From contig JAGTXZ010000019.1 in the NCBI GenBank assembly GCA_018398575.1, positions 186,001 through 250,000 of the forward strand: a stretch of DNA of 64,000 nt, in the 5' to 3' direction. The translations under genes were made by a program, and so were the position numbers. Positions within the stretch are counted from its first letter, which is position 1. Every line of letters starts with the position of its first letter. Shown here in pieces: positions 45,920 through 59,149 of the stretch. Below the pieces are notes generated by a model. That model did not search any database. It was given only the letters and a program-made list of their open reading frames with translations, and had not been told where the DNA came from. The stretch is from Ampelomyces quisqualis (lineage: Eukaryota > Ascomycota > Dothideomycetes > Pleosporales > Phaeosphaeriaceae).

Positions 45920-47420
45920 TTGTCCTACTAGTAATAGCATTTATATAATATTGCAATTTACTTTTAAAAAGATTGCGTTAAAACGTCTAGAACTCTATCT
46001 AAATTAGATCTGTTTGCAACCTTAAATCTATCAAACACAGTTAAGATCCCTTAGATCTTCTAACAGCTAAAGCCTTTAGGTTTAGATCTTTCTATTAACA
46101 CAACAGTTAGGATTACTTTAGAAAAGTCGCGTTTAGCGCTACAATAGAAACTTAAAGACTATTAATAACCTAAGAGTATTAGAGGCAACGCTAATAACTC
46201 CCCCTAAAGAACTAACCCTAGGAGCCTTCCTCTAAGACAACTCTGTATTAACTATAACAACCTAGCAACAGATTGCTAAAGCAAAAAAGATAAACACTAA
46301 GGAACTCCCTTAGCCTAGAGCTGCACTAAATCTAACCTTTGCCTAAATAGAGGTTAATTAATTACAACAAGATTTGAAACAGGCTTTAGCAGAAATTAAT
46401 TCCCTTAAAAAAAAACTAACTCTGTTAATAGAACTAGACAAGCCCTTACCTACTACCAAATCACTCTAGAATAATTCTGCACCCTACTGTTTATTTAACA
46501 GCTCTACATCTAAGTACTTACATTACTATAAAGGCTCTTGCTAACTTTAACAATCTAAGAAAACGCCTAATATAGACAATCTTAGTAATAGAAAAGATCC
46601 TACCTTCTGCTAATAGCAGGCCTCTATCTAGAATTAACTTAAGATTAACTTAGATTACTATTAGACTAAAAGACAACGCATAGCCTTAGTATAGAGCTAT
46701 ACTACAGGATTAGCTAAAGGCTATCTTAAGCTATAATATTTATTAGATACTAATTAAAAGTAATTCTAGAACGCTAAGCAAATAATTAGGCTACTTAAGT
46801 CTTACTTTATTACAGGTAACAAGGTAGCCAAAAGCTAAGCAGCTTTTAATTAAATGCAGATAACTAAGAAAGAAATGTTCCCCTTATTTAAAGCTAGGTT
46901 TCTAAGTTCTGCAGTTAAGGGACAAGTACCTCCTTTAGAGTAGTTTTACTACTTATAGACTAAGATCACGCTAGGGTTACAAGCCCCTAACCTAGGATTT
47001 AGGCACTAATAGAAGAACTTATTTAATTAGATAGTAGAACACCTTACTGCATACAATATAGAGCAGAAGAACAACCCTACACTAAGTATAACACTAGCTG
47101 CTGCTAGGTTACTAATTAGGTTAGCCTTACAACAGAATTTAGAGCTAAATTAGACTACTACTACTAGCGCTCTAACAAATTCTGCGCTAGTCTATTAATC
47201 TACAACAGTACATCTTCCTACAAAGACCTCTAAGCTAGAACAACAGAAGACCCCTAGTAGTTGTTACAATTGTAGTAAGCTAAGACACTACTCTAGTAAC
47301 TACACAAAGCCTTATGTGCGTTAGATTAAAGCTGTAAAAGTAGATAAGTATAAAGATGCTTAAGAGCAACCTAATCAGAAGGTGTATTATACAGGAAATA
47401 GAAGCGCCTAGAAAGATACC
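45920..47420 (+). pseudogene. gypsy-A copy 2 gag (decayed)
   Basis: Collinear with copy 1. The zinc knuckle near 47260-47305 reads C-Y-N-C-x3-R-H-x4-Y: here the His is kept and the last Cys is lost, the opposite of copy 1. Confidence 0.75.
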
Positions 47421-50400
47421 CTTCTCTAGGCCTAAGCTGTTATAATCTATCTTACTTTAACCTTTCTTATTTGTTTTACAGTTTCTATTTCCTTATACCT
47501 ACGCTTCTTTACAACTAAGGCCTTAGCTTACGCCTTAATACTCTTGTTAACACTAGTGCTTAAGGTTTCCTATTTTTAAATTTACAAATTGTCTTATCTG
47601 TTTCTAAAGCCTTACAGCAACTTATCTAAAAGCTCTCCTTTTAGGTTTAGGTACGCAGCTTCAAAGATTAGATTACTTCTTTAGTTACTTAATATATTTA
47701 ACTACACTTAAATATTAATAGCTAAAAGATTTTAAACTGTCTATTCTTTATCCTTAATCTTAGGTCTTAGGATTGTATACTTAGCCTCTAATAGTTAAAA
47801 CAATTTAAGATTTAATTAGACACAAATAGGTTACAGTTTATTTAGCTATCTAAGTACCCCTATTTATACAATCCTTTACTCTCTATTCCTACTATTCTAC
47901 ATTAAACTACAGTACTAGCTACTGTCTATCTTAATGTGCAACAACGCAACGCTCTATAGGAGAAAGAAGACTATTATATCTAAAACAGTCCTTACTATTC
48001 TTCTTCTTCTATTTATTGTATTAAGGGATGCTTAAAGCTTCTATTAGCCTAAAAAATCTTAGAGATGCCTTATACCCTAACTAAGCAAAACTGCTTAGAG
48101 TCTAAACCCCCTCTAACTACCCGCATCGCTCTTATTTCTGCCAATACATTTTACTTTATTATAAAGAAGCCCTAGAGTAAGTTCTTTATAACAAGCCTCT
48201 ATAAGATTAATAAGATCCTTGCCTCTAAGGACAACGCAGATAATTAAAGCTAATTAGATAAGAGATTACTTGCCTATTACTCCTAGTATTAGGATGTATT
48301 TAGCAAGTTAGCAGCTAATTAATTACCTCCTTATTATTTGTACAATTACAAGATTGTCCTTAAAGAACTATTACTAAATGCGTTTAGTTCCCTATACAAG
48401 TAAAACTAGGAGGAGCTTAAAGCTACTAAGGCCTACGTCTAGGAACACCTTTAGAAGGGTTTTATTAAGGCTAGCTAAAGTCCTTTTACTTTACTTATCC
48501 TTTGTGTACGCAAACTAAATAGAGATATACGTATCTATGTAGACTACTAGAAGATTAACGCCCTTACGCGCAAAGACGTCTATCTAATTCCTTACATTAA
48601 TAAGCTGCTATTACGCCCCTCTAAGGCTAAGATCTTTACTAAGTTTAACATCTAAGCTACTTTTAACAAAATTTGTATAGATCTTAACTCTAAAGAGTAT
48701 ACTACCTTTTAGACCTGTTACAGTACATATAAGTATAAAGTTCTCTCTTTTAGCTTATATAATAGGCTAGCTACATATTAATGCTACATAAACAATATAC
48801 TAATTAATTATCTTAATAATTTCTGTATTGCGTATTTTAATAACATCCTAATCTACTCTAAAGATATAAACTTACATTAGAAATACGTCTAAAAGGTCCT
48901 AGAGCGCCTACGTACTACAGGACTCTAAGTAGACATTTAGAAGAGTAAATTCTATGTAACCTGCACAAAGTATTTAGGTTACGTTTTAACAAACTAGAGC
49001 ACTAAAGTTAACTCTAACAAGGTAAAAGCACTCTAAAACTAGGCTAAACCTACTACAGTTACTAGCGTTAAGTTATTTCTTAGTTTTGCTAGTTTCTATT
49101 AACAATTTATTAAAGATTTCTCTTGTATAGCTAAACTAATTATAAAGCTTTAAAGTCTTGCTACACTGTTTAATTAGACTACAGACTACTAACAGGCTTT
49201 TAATTAGATTAAAGCCTTACTCTTAGCTATTTCTACGCTATCTTATTTCTATTCTAAGTATAACACAAAGTTAGAAACTAACGCGTTAGATAGAGTAATA
49301 GCAGGAGTACTTTCTTAGAAGTACCCTAATAACAAGTAGTATCCTATAGCCTTCTACAGTTACGCCCTATCTAGGGCTAAGCTTAATTAAGAAATACACA
49401 ACAAGGAACTTTTTGCTATTCTAAAAGCGTTTAAGAAGTAGAGAGCTAAACTTACTTCTATACAGAGTTAAATCTAAGTGTATTTAGATTACTACTCCTT
49501 AGAATACTTTATAACTACTAAGGTTCTTAATGCACGTTAAGCACAATAGGCAGAGATTATTACCTCTTTGAATTTCTACATTAAGTATACGCTTAGCAAG
49601 CTTAACAAGCAAGCTAATATCCTAAGCTAAAGAGAATAGGACGTTAGCAAGGTTAAGGCTGCTTAACAAGACAACAGATTTTATGTACTTCTAGGACCTA
49701 AACGCCTAAGCCCTCTAGTTAACTCTAAACTAGCTTAGAACTACGTCTGTAACTAGCTAGAGATTAATATTTTAGCTATTTTAGTCTAATCTATTAGTGC
49801 CCTCCTAAATCTTAACTTATTAGAACTAATTAAAGCTCTACTAGCAGAGAATTACTACTCTTTTAAGGAAGAACGCCTAACGCTACTATAGCTATATTAT
49901 ATTTAAAAAGAACTACTACTATATTACTTACGCCTATGTGTACCTAAAGACTTCTCTTTGTGCACTTAACTAATTAGAGAGGCTTACAATTAAGTATCTA
50001 CTGCTTACCTAAGCGCTATAAAGACGTATTAGCTTCTAGCTTAGTAATATTATTAAAGGAGTATAAAAGCTATATACAAACACTATGTACAAAACTACGT
50101 TTCCTATTAAAGATCCTATCTAAGACAGCTCTAAGCCTAAGGTTTCTTCTATCTGTTACAAATTCCTAATAGGCCTATGCAGTATTTGTGTATAGATTTT
50201 AAGACATTCCTAATAGATTGTTATAGCTATAATTAAATTATAGTTGTTATTAATTACTTATCTAAGTAAGCTATTTCTATTCTTTGCTACAAAACAATTA
50301 ACGCTTAAGAAATAGCTTACTTGTTTATCTAATAGGTATACCAATTCAGCTACACGCCTAAAAGTATAGTGTCTAACTACAGACTCTAGTTTATGTTCTA

Positions 50401-51280
50401 ATTCTAGTCTAAGTTCTGCAAGATCCTAGGCGTGCAACTTAAGCTTTCTACAGCCTACTATAAACAAACTAATAGACAAACTAAGATTATAAATAAGTAT
50501 ATTAATTAACAATTAAGGCCTTTTGTATCCTATTACTAGGACAACTAGAGTAACCTCTTGCTAATAATTAATTAAGCCTAAGCTACGCTGCTGCACTCTG
50601 CAATTAGTATAGCGCTGTACTAGCTCTTGTTTAGATCTAAACTACAATAGAGCTAGAATTAAGCATTATCCTCTTTAAAACACAAAAATATAAACGTTAA
50701 GAATGCCTTAAGCTTAGCTACCTACATGCATAAAGCCTAGCGCACAGCTAAAGACAATATAAAGAAAGCGCAGAAACAAATAGCTGCTAAGGTAAACAAA
50801 CATTATTAACTTGTTAATTAAGTAATAAGTAACAAGGTTTACCTCTTAACCTAAAACCTATTTGTTACTTGCCTAAGTCGCAAACTTGCTAAATTATAGA
50901 AAGGCCCCTTTAAAGTTTTAGAACAAGTTAGCTATTTATTTTAACTAAAGCTACCTAAAGGTTCTAAGATCTATAACGTGTTTGCTCTAGACGTCCTTTA
51001 CAAGGACTCTAACAACCCCCTGCCTAGTTAGTTAAGCCTAAACCTATCTAGCATCCTAATTTAAGGCGTTAAAGAATAAAAAGTTAAAGAGATCCTAGCT
51101 AGCAAGCTATACTACTCTATTTTAAAGTATTGCGTAAAATAGGTAGGCTATAACTCTAACTCTACCTAGTACAACGCCTGAAACTTTATAGGCGCTCTAT
51201 ATATATTACAAGCGTTTTATAAACGCTATCTAAAATAGCTAAGACCCTTATAAGCGTTAGCTAAGTAAATTACAGCATAA
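47421..51280 (+). pseudogene. gypsy-A copy 2 pol: protease, RT, RNase H, integrase, chromodomain
   Basis: Same domains as copy 1. RT active box is YFNN (Asn codons 48839-48844); RNase H ETNALD near 49270; chromodomain at about 51065-51240. All catalytic positions checked are RIP-changed. Confidence 0.87.
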
Positions 51281-51359
51281 GAAAAAGAAGTTAAAGATCT
51301 TACAGCATTGCAAGATAATTATATTAGGGAAATTAAACTTAATATTATAACTACTACAC

Positions 51360-52090
51360 TAGTAGGTAACAGCTATTAACAATAGGAGTCTTACTCTTCT
51401 ATTAGATCTAACAGTAGACTGTTACTGCTACTAGTAGGACGTTCTTAACTATCTAAATCCCTAGGTACAGACACTAACGTACTACCTAGTTGTCTTTTGT
51501 TTTAGCCCTGCCTGCTGCAAGTACTTACCTTCTACTCTACTACTGCCTAAAACATTGCTACTTACGCCTCCTCTTGCTCTACTAACTAATTAGCCCTTAA
51601 TACTATTATAACATCTACTAGCTAAGCAACTATACTAGTTAACTTAGCTATACTTCTTCTAAGCAACCTAACCTCTTTGGCTATTACTCTAACTTCTCTA
51701 GCTAGCTCCTCCTTCTAGTAATAAGCGCTAACTAACAAGTTAGCGTTGTTTATGTTAGCTACTTATGCAGTGCTTACTTGCACAACAGCAGCTAACTAAA
51801 ACGCTGCCTCTTTAATAGTAGCCTCTTACTCTAACACTACTTTATTAGACTTATTTCTACTTAGGGCAGCAAACTTGCAGTTAAGGGCTTTAGAAAGGCT
51901 ATTATACTCTTAGTCTACATATAGAGGAACTAGGCAACACTTCTTATTTAAGAGTGTGTAATAAGTACACTTCTTAGACACGTTTAAATAGAATCTAAAC
52001 TTAATATTAAAATAGCTGCAGGCAAAAGCCCTTGCAGCCTGCAGGCAAACAACCTAATAGGCTAGAGAATAAGCCTTAGAAGAAACAGAA
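51360..52090 (-). pseudogene. gypsy-A copy 2 antisense accessory ORF
   Basis: Collinear with 16390-17130, with the same Cys cluster region near 51950-51990 and the same Ala/Lys/Glu-rich coiled part. Breaks are TAA/TAG at Gln-type codons. Confidence 0.58.
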
Positions 52091-52423
52091 ATAGGCATTA
52101 TGTGTATCTACAGAAACAATTAGCTAACAACTAAATTAGAAGAGCAGTTAGATAGCTGTAGGTATACAAACGTATAGGGGGAAAGTGTAAAAAAGTAGTA
52201 TACTAGAGGGCTAGCCTTATATATATGCTTAAAAAGCTTAAGGTAAAGTTAGGAACTTTAAACGCGCTAGCGCGCAGATCAAAACAACAACAAACAGCTA
52301 CATTACGTTATCCTAAAATAAACTCAAGGTAAATGTAAGTTTATAATAATTTAGAAAAGTATCTAAAACAATACTAATACAGACCTAATTAATAGAGACT
52401 ATTAATTTTAAGAAGAGAGGTAA

Positions 52424-52722
52424 TGTAACAAGCACATGCAAACACATGTTACATCTAATACCTTATAAAGGCTTAGTAACAGATTATGTAGAGAGCTAGC
52501 AGATTAAGACTAAAAGCGCTCTAACAGCGCTCTAACTTAGCTGCTACGCCTACTATAAATATAAGCCTATAGCATAGATAGAGGACAAGTTTCTCTTATC
52601 CTTCTATACAAGACCTATAGGTGTATAGCTAATCTAGAATCTCTGATACAACACGCACTCCCATATGCCTCTAATACGTATCTAATTCAATCCTAATAGC
52701 TGTACCTACCTGCGTCGTTACA
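52424..52722 (+). repeat. gypsy-A copy 2 3' LTR
   Basis: 299 bases, preceded by the polypurine tract agaagagagg (52411-52420). Ends GTCGTTACA. Confidence 0.96.
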
Positions 52723-52727
52723 CAAGT

Positions 52728-53168
52728 TTATAAGTAACTAGCTTTAGATTATATTAATTAAAAGCTTTATTGCAGATTTAAGTTTCTAGATTAGTAGCTC
52801 TAGGTAGTAGAGCAGAGACTAGTTAGCTTAGAGCAGCTAGAAGCTCTAGATATTTAGGTTCTTAATTGTTAATTAGGAGCACTGTGTTGCTGTCTAAGTT
52901 AATCTAATCCTAGACTCTTTTGTTACAAGCATAAAGCTAGCGCTGTGCAAACTAGTACAGCTAGTTTAACTAACTATTTAAAAGAATATCTAGGCTAATC
53001 TTGTTGTTAGAATAGGAGTCTATAATTATTAACTAGTTAGTTTAAGAAGAGTATTTAAAAGAGAGTTTTAAGGAGTTTTAGAGTAATTGTTAATCTAGGT
53101 AGTACCTTAGCAATATAAGGTGCGCAAGAAGAATTAACACTATAGTCTTATAACGCTAGGCTTATAAC
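52728..53168 (-). pseudogene. copia reverse copy: gag start and leader
   Basis: Reverse counterpart of 9449-9880. No protein motif readable; assigned by alignment with the plus copia. Confidence 0.6.
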
Positions 53169-53387
53169 TGTAAGAGCTAAGCAATACTATAAATTAAATT
53201 GTTATAAGTAAAAAGGATTGTATTACTTATTCTATGCTATATAAAGATTAATTAGATTAAATACACTAAGTTAAGAGACAGCTTAATTAGTTAGTCTAAT
53301 TCTAAAAGTATTCTTACTTCCTTAGTAACATGCTTAGGTATTATACGTAACAATCCTGTAATCTACTAATTTACATACTCTGTTACA
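53169..53387 (-). repeat. 5' LTR of the reverse copia
   Basis: 219 bases, on the plus strand TGTAAGAGC to TGTTACA; pairs with 31821-32039. Confidence 0.93.
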
Positions 53388-54840
53388 AAGGCAACTTCCT
53401 AACGTTCTACTAGCTATACTAAACAGATAACTTCTAATTACTTATAGCTAACGCAATAATAAGATATAAGATAGTACTACTATAAGAAAAGCTAAACAGC
53501 GTAAAAGCTAAGAGCGTATATATATTTAACTGCGCTAAGATATAAAGTATTATAATATTTATAATACTAGCCTAGCTTAAGGCTGCGCTGTTAAAAAGCA
53601 AAGAATATAAAAAAAACTAAGTAGTTTATATTAACGTATATCTAATAGCACTTCTAGTAGCTAGACAAAAGAATATTTACTAATAACTTTAACTTACTAC
53701 TTATATGTAGTGTGAAGTACAAGGCAATTAAGCTAGAAGCTAAGAGAACTTATATTAAAACTAGACCTAATTCTAATTAAAAGAGCCTAGTAGATAATTA
53801 AATAGTACTATATAACGTTTAGGCTAAAATCTTTATTAGCTTATATAAACTATGTGTGTAACTAGAGCTCTAGATAGAGCTTTAAAAGAAAATTAGCAAA
53901 GATACAATTTTTTTACAAAGAGAAGAAATGCTAAAGTATAAAATAGACGCTTTATTAGCAAAATAAAAGGACCTAGACTTAACATTTATTTTAGTAGCGT
54001 TAATAGCGTTTATAAAAGCTATTACGCTAATTAAGGCAAATAAGGTTATAATTGCAAAGCCTTAAGACAAATAGAGTACTTAAGACTAATTTATGTTTAA
54101 AGTATATTAACTAGGCTAGCTAGCAGCTGTGTACAAAGGTATTATTCTATATAACCTAGAGAGTAATCTAGAAATAAAAGTTCTAAAAAAGTAGAACGTA
54201 AAGACATTGTTGCGCAGTACCCTGTAAGGTATAACAACGTAAGAAGAAGAAATTTAGTAGAATTATAACAAGGAAATCCCTATAAAGCTCAAGAGGCTAG
54301 TATAAATTAAGTAAATTAAGTAGTAGAACTGTAGAGTATAGTAGACTACTGTGTAAAGCTATAGAATAAAAAATGCCTAAGTAAATACGTAGCCTAGTTC
54401 TAAGAATATAAGAATATAAAGAGTATTACAAAAGAAGTATATATATAGATGTAACGCAAAATTAATTTAAAGTGTAAGAATAGTATAGATTTATAGTAAA
54501 ACCTAAACTTAGTAATAGCGCTATTAAAAGAATTGCCTTAGACTTAAATTATAGTTAACTATAGTTAAGGATAGGCTGCTAACTAGTAATATAGTTATAT
54601 AGATAGTGTAGAGCTATATTAAATATAAGAACTATAAACTATTTTACAAAAGAGTTCTACAAACTAAGCTGCTAATAATAGTATACTAGGCATTACTATT
54701 CTTACTTAGTATAGCAGAGCACAGTTAAAAACTATCTAGTAGCTAGTAGTATAGTTATGTTAATAGTGTTACTAATGTTGCAGATGTTACTAACGTTATG
54801 CTTTTCTAATATATTAACTTTTACTAACGTATGTAAAGTC
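53388..54840 (+). pseudogene. gypsy-C plus copy: protease to start of RT (truncated)
   Basis: Aligned in reverse with about 6650-7670. Contains the protease-region frame (KAALLKSKEYKKNQVVYINV near 53580) and the linker before RT. The match with gypsy-C stops after tatgtaaag at 54840, just before the LDLRGAYN motif of RT. From there on unrelated sequence follows, so RT and integrase are missing from this copy within the window. Confidence 0.65.
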
Positions 54841-55420
54841 TTTAAGCTGTTTAAGGCTAGTAACTATATAAAGATTAAGGATAAAAAAGATATACTTACT
54901 ATCTAGCGCCTTATTACTCTACCTATTATATAGTTATCTTTATCTAAGTATATTAAAGCTACTAGTATATATAAAGGTTGCAACATATAATTTAACATGT
55001 ATAGACGCGTTAACTATAGCCCTAACTTTTGCAACAAACGTATTCTAAGCTACTTATTTCTTATAAACTTTAGTAAGCTATTTACCTCTTATACAAGCGC
55101 AATCTTCTTATAGTATTAAATCTTCTTTTATGTCTACTATACAGCTATTAGTTCTATCTATAATCTTAAGGGTTACTAGCACTATTGCAACCTAAGTAGT
55201 CTAATAGCATTATACTACTAACTAATAGATAATAAGAGCTATATGCGCTTTAACAGTATATATAGTAACTGTATTTACTATAGTTTTTCTTATACTTTAC
55301 CTACTAACTTTAACTAGTGCTTGCTTATATACTAAAGAGACTAGATAGAAAGAGATTAAAAAAGAGAAAGAGTAGAGAAAGAAAGTAGATATATAGACTA
55401 GCTAGCATCCTACTTAATAA
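54841..55420. other. region downstream of the unknown minus-strand gene
   Basis: A plus-strand frame without TGA (about 54845-55340) can be read, with Asp/Glu/Lys near the start and Tyr/Leu-rich later, but I see no motif. It may be real or only a gap between RIP stops. Confidence 0.3.
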
Positions 55421-55424
55421 AGTA

Positions 55425-58245
55425 GAGATAGCTAAATATAGTCTTAATATTTGCCTAGCCTTACTCTTGCGTAAGATCTAATTTATCTATTATATTTGCA
55501 AACTAGGCCTTATTATTAGAGTTAGTATAGAAGATATACTTGTTTTGCTCTATAAACTTAGAGATATTATAAAACTTATGTTTAGTAGTAAGTATATCTT
55601 AATCTTTAGTTATAGCTACTAACGCTTAAGAATCTATAGCTAATACTATATTAGTGTTAAACTTAGCAACCTTAACACTTAATATCTTACTTTCTACTAT
55701 AATAATATCTAGACTTATTAGCTTCTGCTTAACTACGCAACGCTCTAGCTTAAGATAAGGTTAAGTATAGAATCTCTTAAGAAATAACTTAATAGCTAAG
55801 AAGTAAATGTTATAGGCTAGTATATATATTATATAATCTAACTTTATTTACATATTATACGTACTCTTAATCTATACTTAGAGTACTAAATAGAAACTAC
55901 TAGTTAATACAATAGTATTAAACGTTAAGAGAATATTATATATACTACTACTAAAGTTCTAAATATTTAGCTTATATAAACAGTTAATATGCTTAAGTAT
56001 AATATTAATAGCCTTAAACAAATTAGGCTAACTGCGCTTGTTTATAAGACCTAATCTAAGTAAGCAGTCTTAGAGAACTAGTTTAGATACACTCTTAGTT
56101 ATTAACTAACGCAAATAGAGCATCTTATATCTATACTAATACTAGTCTATACTATAGAATATAACAGCTAATAGGTTAAGTAACTAATTAATCTACCTAA
56201 TATCTCTAAGCTTAATAGTATTACAAAGGAGAAGAAAAATCTTAGTCTTTTATAGAAAGTAATACATAGTTATAAATTTACTCCTCTTGTCTTAGTTTCT
56301 TTTCTAGGCCTAAAGAGTAAACGCCTTACGTTAAACTCTATTAAGAATATTATAATATTCCTCTAGTAACAGCTTCTAGATAGCTATATTATAGATAGAC
56401 CTATTATGCACAGTAATATCTAAGAGTCTAAGCTTATTGTCTATAATCTAGCTTCTAAAACAACTACAGTCTACTATATCTATATAAACTAAGGTAAGAA
56501 TATTAGACTTCTATACTGTATAGATTAATAGTTCTATAATATAGTACTTTATATTATCCTTACTAACACTAGTGTAACCTTAAAGACTAATATTATAAAA
56601 GAGGTTATATACTAACATAGTACTAGCTAGGCTACTAAAATAGGTACAAATAATTAGATATATAAGAGCCTAAAGGATATAGAAGTATATAAGAAGACTA
56701 ATTATCTAATTCTATTAATTATAACTCTATAAAGTAGTAAGCTATTACTTGCGCTTTACACTTTAAACTAGCTTAGCTGTCTTCTAGTTACTCTAGATAA
56801 GCTATAGTTATTACGCAAAGTTACTATATTTCTCATTCTATTTAAATCTAAATTATTTAAGAAAGATCTTATTATAAATTATATACGTACTCTTAATTGT
56901 GCCCTTATTATAGAATATTACGCTAAGTTAATAGACCTTGTTTCTAACCTTACAATCTAAATAGTAGACAGCTAAGAATTCTAGAGGCTGTAGTAAAGTT
57001 TTATTAAAGATAGATAATAATGCCTTATTGTATACTACGTAGATAGTATCTAATATTAAGTAGTAAAGGGTATTATAGTGCACTCTATCCTATATTATAT
57101 TTAAAAACTAGGCAATTAAACAGAGCTTTAAAGAAGTATTAACGCAAACTAGATCCTGCGTTAACGTTTCTACTAGAAGAAAAGAAGACTTAACTAGAAT
57201 TGCAGTTATTATATAATACTAGAAACGCGATATAATATCTAACGCCTAGTCCTACGCAGTTTTAAGAAAATAAAAGTTATTACATAACACTATAGTTTAT
57301 AAATTACATATAAGCTGCGTAAACCTTTATAAGTTAGTAGATAAATATAAAGAGAATAGTATAATATTTACCTACACGCGCTATGTATGCGTAATAATCT
57401 TATTTTATATACTAGTAAGAACCTTATATAAATTGCATAAACTATACTTTAAGAAAACCTTAATAACTTATCTTTTTACTCTATTACTCTTAAGACACAG
57501 CCTAAGCTTACGCGTTAAATAGTTTAATTTTTTCTAAAAATAATAGTAGAGAACAATTGCTGTAACTAAGTTAATTATAGCAGAATATTTAACCTAATTA
57601 CCTTAATTATATTACGTCTAGTAACTTTTCTTATTTACTATTACGCTAGTAAGTAGACTAAACTATAATAGCTCTTTATCTTTAATAGTAGCTATAGATA
57701 AATAAAGCTTAAAGTCTTTTACTTAATAAGTAATAGAATTAAAGACGTTAAACCTAGGCTGTCTAATAAGTCTATAGAGCTTAGTATTAATCTAATTAAG
57801 CGTAAGACCTTTACTAACAATATAAGATATATACTAATTAATTAACTCTAATACTCTAAGTTAATTTAAGGCACTAGTAATAACAAGCGTATAACTCTGC
57901 TAAAAGCCTATGCTAGCTAAAATAATATACTACTTTATAAGATTTGTAATTGTTATATAAAGTAACTTTAAGAGCTCTAAAACTTAACGCAGGTTCTTTT
58001 CTGTTAAGATTCTTACTTAACACTGCTGTGTAGAACTAGAGACCTTATTATAACTAGACTTATTAGAGCTACTAGAGTCTATAGTACTAGCCTCTTTAGT
58101 ACGTATATTATAAGGCGCAAAAGAGCTGCTACTATAGAAGATAATAGAGAATAGTAGTAAAGAAGGTAGTAGTAGAGTAAGAAGAGAATTTAAAGCTGCC
58201 TTAGGTAGTAATAAAAAGAGATAGGCTATTAAAAGTTCAATAGTA
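55425..58245 (-). pseudogene. unknown protein, about 900 codons (RIP-decayed)
   Basis: Minus-strand frame of about 2.8 kb read without a frameshift, broken only by TAA/TAG. The N-terminal part is Ser-rich (about 58020-58140), then come helix-like segments (LTEKNLRQVLELLKLLYITI near 57990) and a long middle with no repeat, zinc cluster, RT or DDE motif that I can recognise. The end carries acidic-type codons (NSNNKAQFANIIDKLDLTQE near 55450). The length without frameshift suggests a single large protein. Might be a transposase of a class I do not recognise, or a host gene caught by RIP. Confidence 0.45.
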
Positions 58246-58472
58246 AAGGTATATAAGTAAAGTAAAGGTATATTTAAAATATTAGAAGTACTAGGCGTAT
58301 ATAGCAGGTAGGTAAGTTAAAAAACTACGTTACTATACAAAATATAGTAGTTTATAAGAAGCACCTACTAAAATTATATAAAAATCTCTTAGATAGTAAG
58401 GACCTTTAGCTTCTGCTTGTAATCTAATTAGGTAGAGAGATAGTAGTAGAGCTGCTAGTAAGAGAGAAGTAG

Positions 58473-58771
58473 TGTAACGACGCAGGTAGGTACAGCTATT
58501 AGGATTAAATTGGATACGTATCAGAGGCATATAGAAGTACGTATTGTATTAGAGATTCTAGATTAGCTATACACCTATAGGTCTTGTATAAAAGGACAAG
58601 AGAAACTTGTCCTCTATCTATGCTATAGGCTTATATTTATAGTAGGCGTAGCAGCTGAGTTAGAGCGCTATTAGAGCGCTTTTGGTCCTAATCTACTAGC
58701 TCTCTACATAATCTATTACTAAGCCTTTATAAGGTATTAGATATAATATATGTTTGCATATACTTATTACA
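58473..58771 (-). repeat. gypsy-A copy 3 3' LTR
   Basis: 299 bases, plus-strand TGTAACGACG to TTATTACA. Reverse complement of the other gypsy-A LTRs; a reversed polypurine tract follows at 58775-58785. Confidence 0.95.
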
Positions 58772-59149
58772 TTACCCCTCTTCTTAAAATTAATAGTCTC
58801 TATTAATTAGGTCTGTATTAGTGTTGTTTTAGATACCTCTTTAAATTGTTATAAACTTACATTTACCTTAAGTTTATTTTAAAATAACGTAATATAGCTG
58901 TTTGTTGTTGTTTTAATCTGCGCGCTAGCGCGTTCAAAGTTTCTAACTTTACCTTAAGCTTTTTAAGCATATATACAAGGCTAGCCCTCTAGTATACTGC
59001 TTCTCTATACTCTTCTCCTATACGTTTATATACCTACAGCTATCTAACTGCTCTCCTAATTTAGTTATTAGCTAATTGTTTCTGCAGATACACATAATAC
59101 CTATTCCTATCCCTTCTAGAGCTTATTTCCTAGCCTATTAGGTTATTTG

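Larger units (their letters stand above)
45607..52722 (+). mobile_element. gypsy-A chromodomain retrotransposon, copy 2 (full length)
   Basis: 7116 bases, same orientation and order as copy 1, and collinear with it throughout. Nested in the reverse copia, itself nested in gypsy-C. Confidence 0.95.
45602..52727. other. target-site duplication of gypsy-A copy 2
   Basis: taagt at 45602-45606 and caagt at 52723-52727; one C/T difference. Confidence 0.85.
31821..53387 (-). mobile_element. Ty1/copia retrotransposon, reverse copy, holding gypsy-B and gypsy-A
   Basis: Reverse-oriented copia with 219-base LTRs at 31821-32039 and 53169-53387. Without its two inserted gypsy elements it is about 7.5 kb. 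gypsy-B lies in the RT region (34960-41885) and gypsy-A copy 2 in gag (45607-52722). It inserted in the gag/protease region of gypsy-C. Confidence 0.93.
31816..53392. other. target-site duplication of the reverse copia
   Basis: aaggc at 31816-31820 and again at 53388-53392, at both outer edges of the 21.6 kb composite. It proves that everything between arrived as, or later inside, one copia insertion. Confidence 0.93.
54841..58472 (-). mobile_element. unrecognised inserted sequence interrupting gypsy-C
   Basis: Begins exactly where gypsy-C homology ends and is itself cut by gypsy-A copy 3 at 58473. No LTR, terminal repeat or second copy in the window. Its main content is one long minus-strand frame. 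It may be a different transposon class or a captured segment; calling it mobile is inference from its position. Confidence 0.4.

Noticed and set aside
58333..58530. 65-codon minus-strand frame across the gypsy-A copy 3 LTR edge
   Set aside because: It runs from LTR into unrelated flank, so it cannot be a conserved gene.
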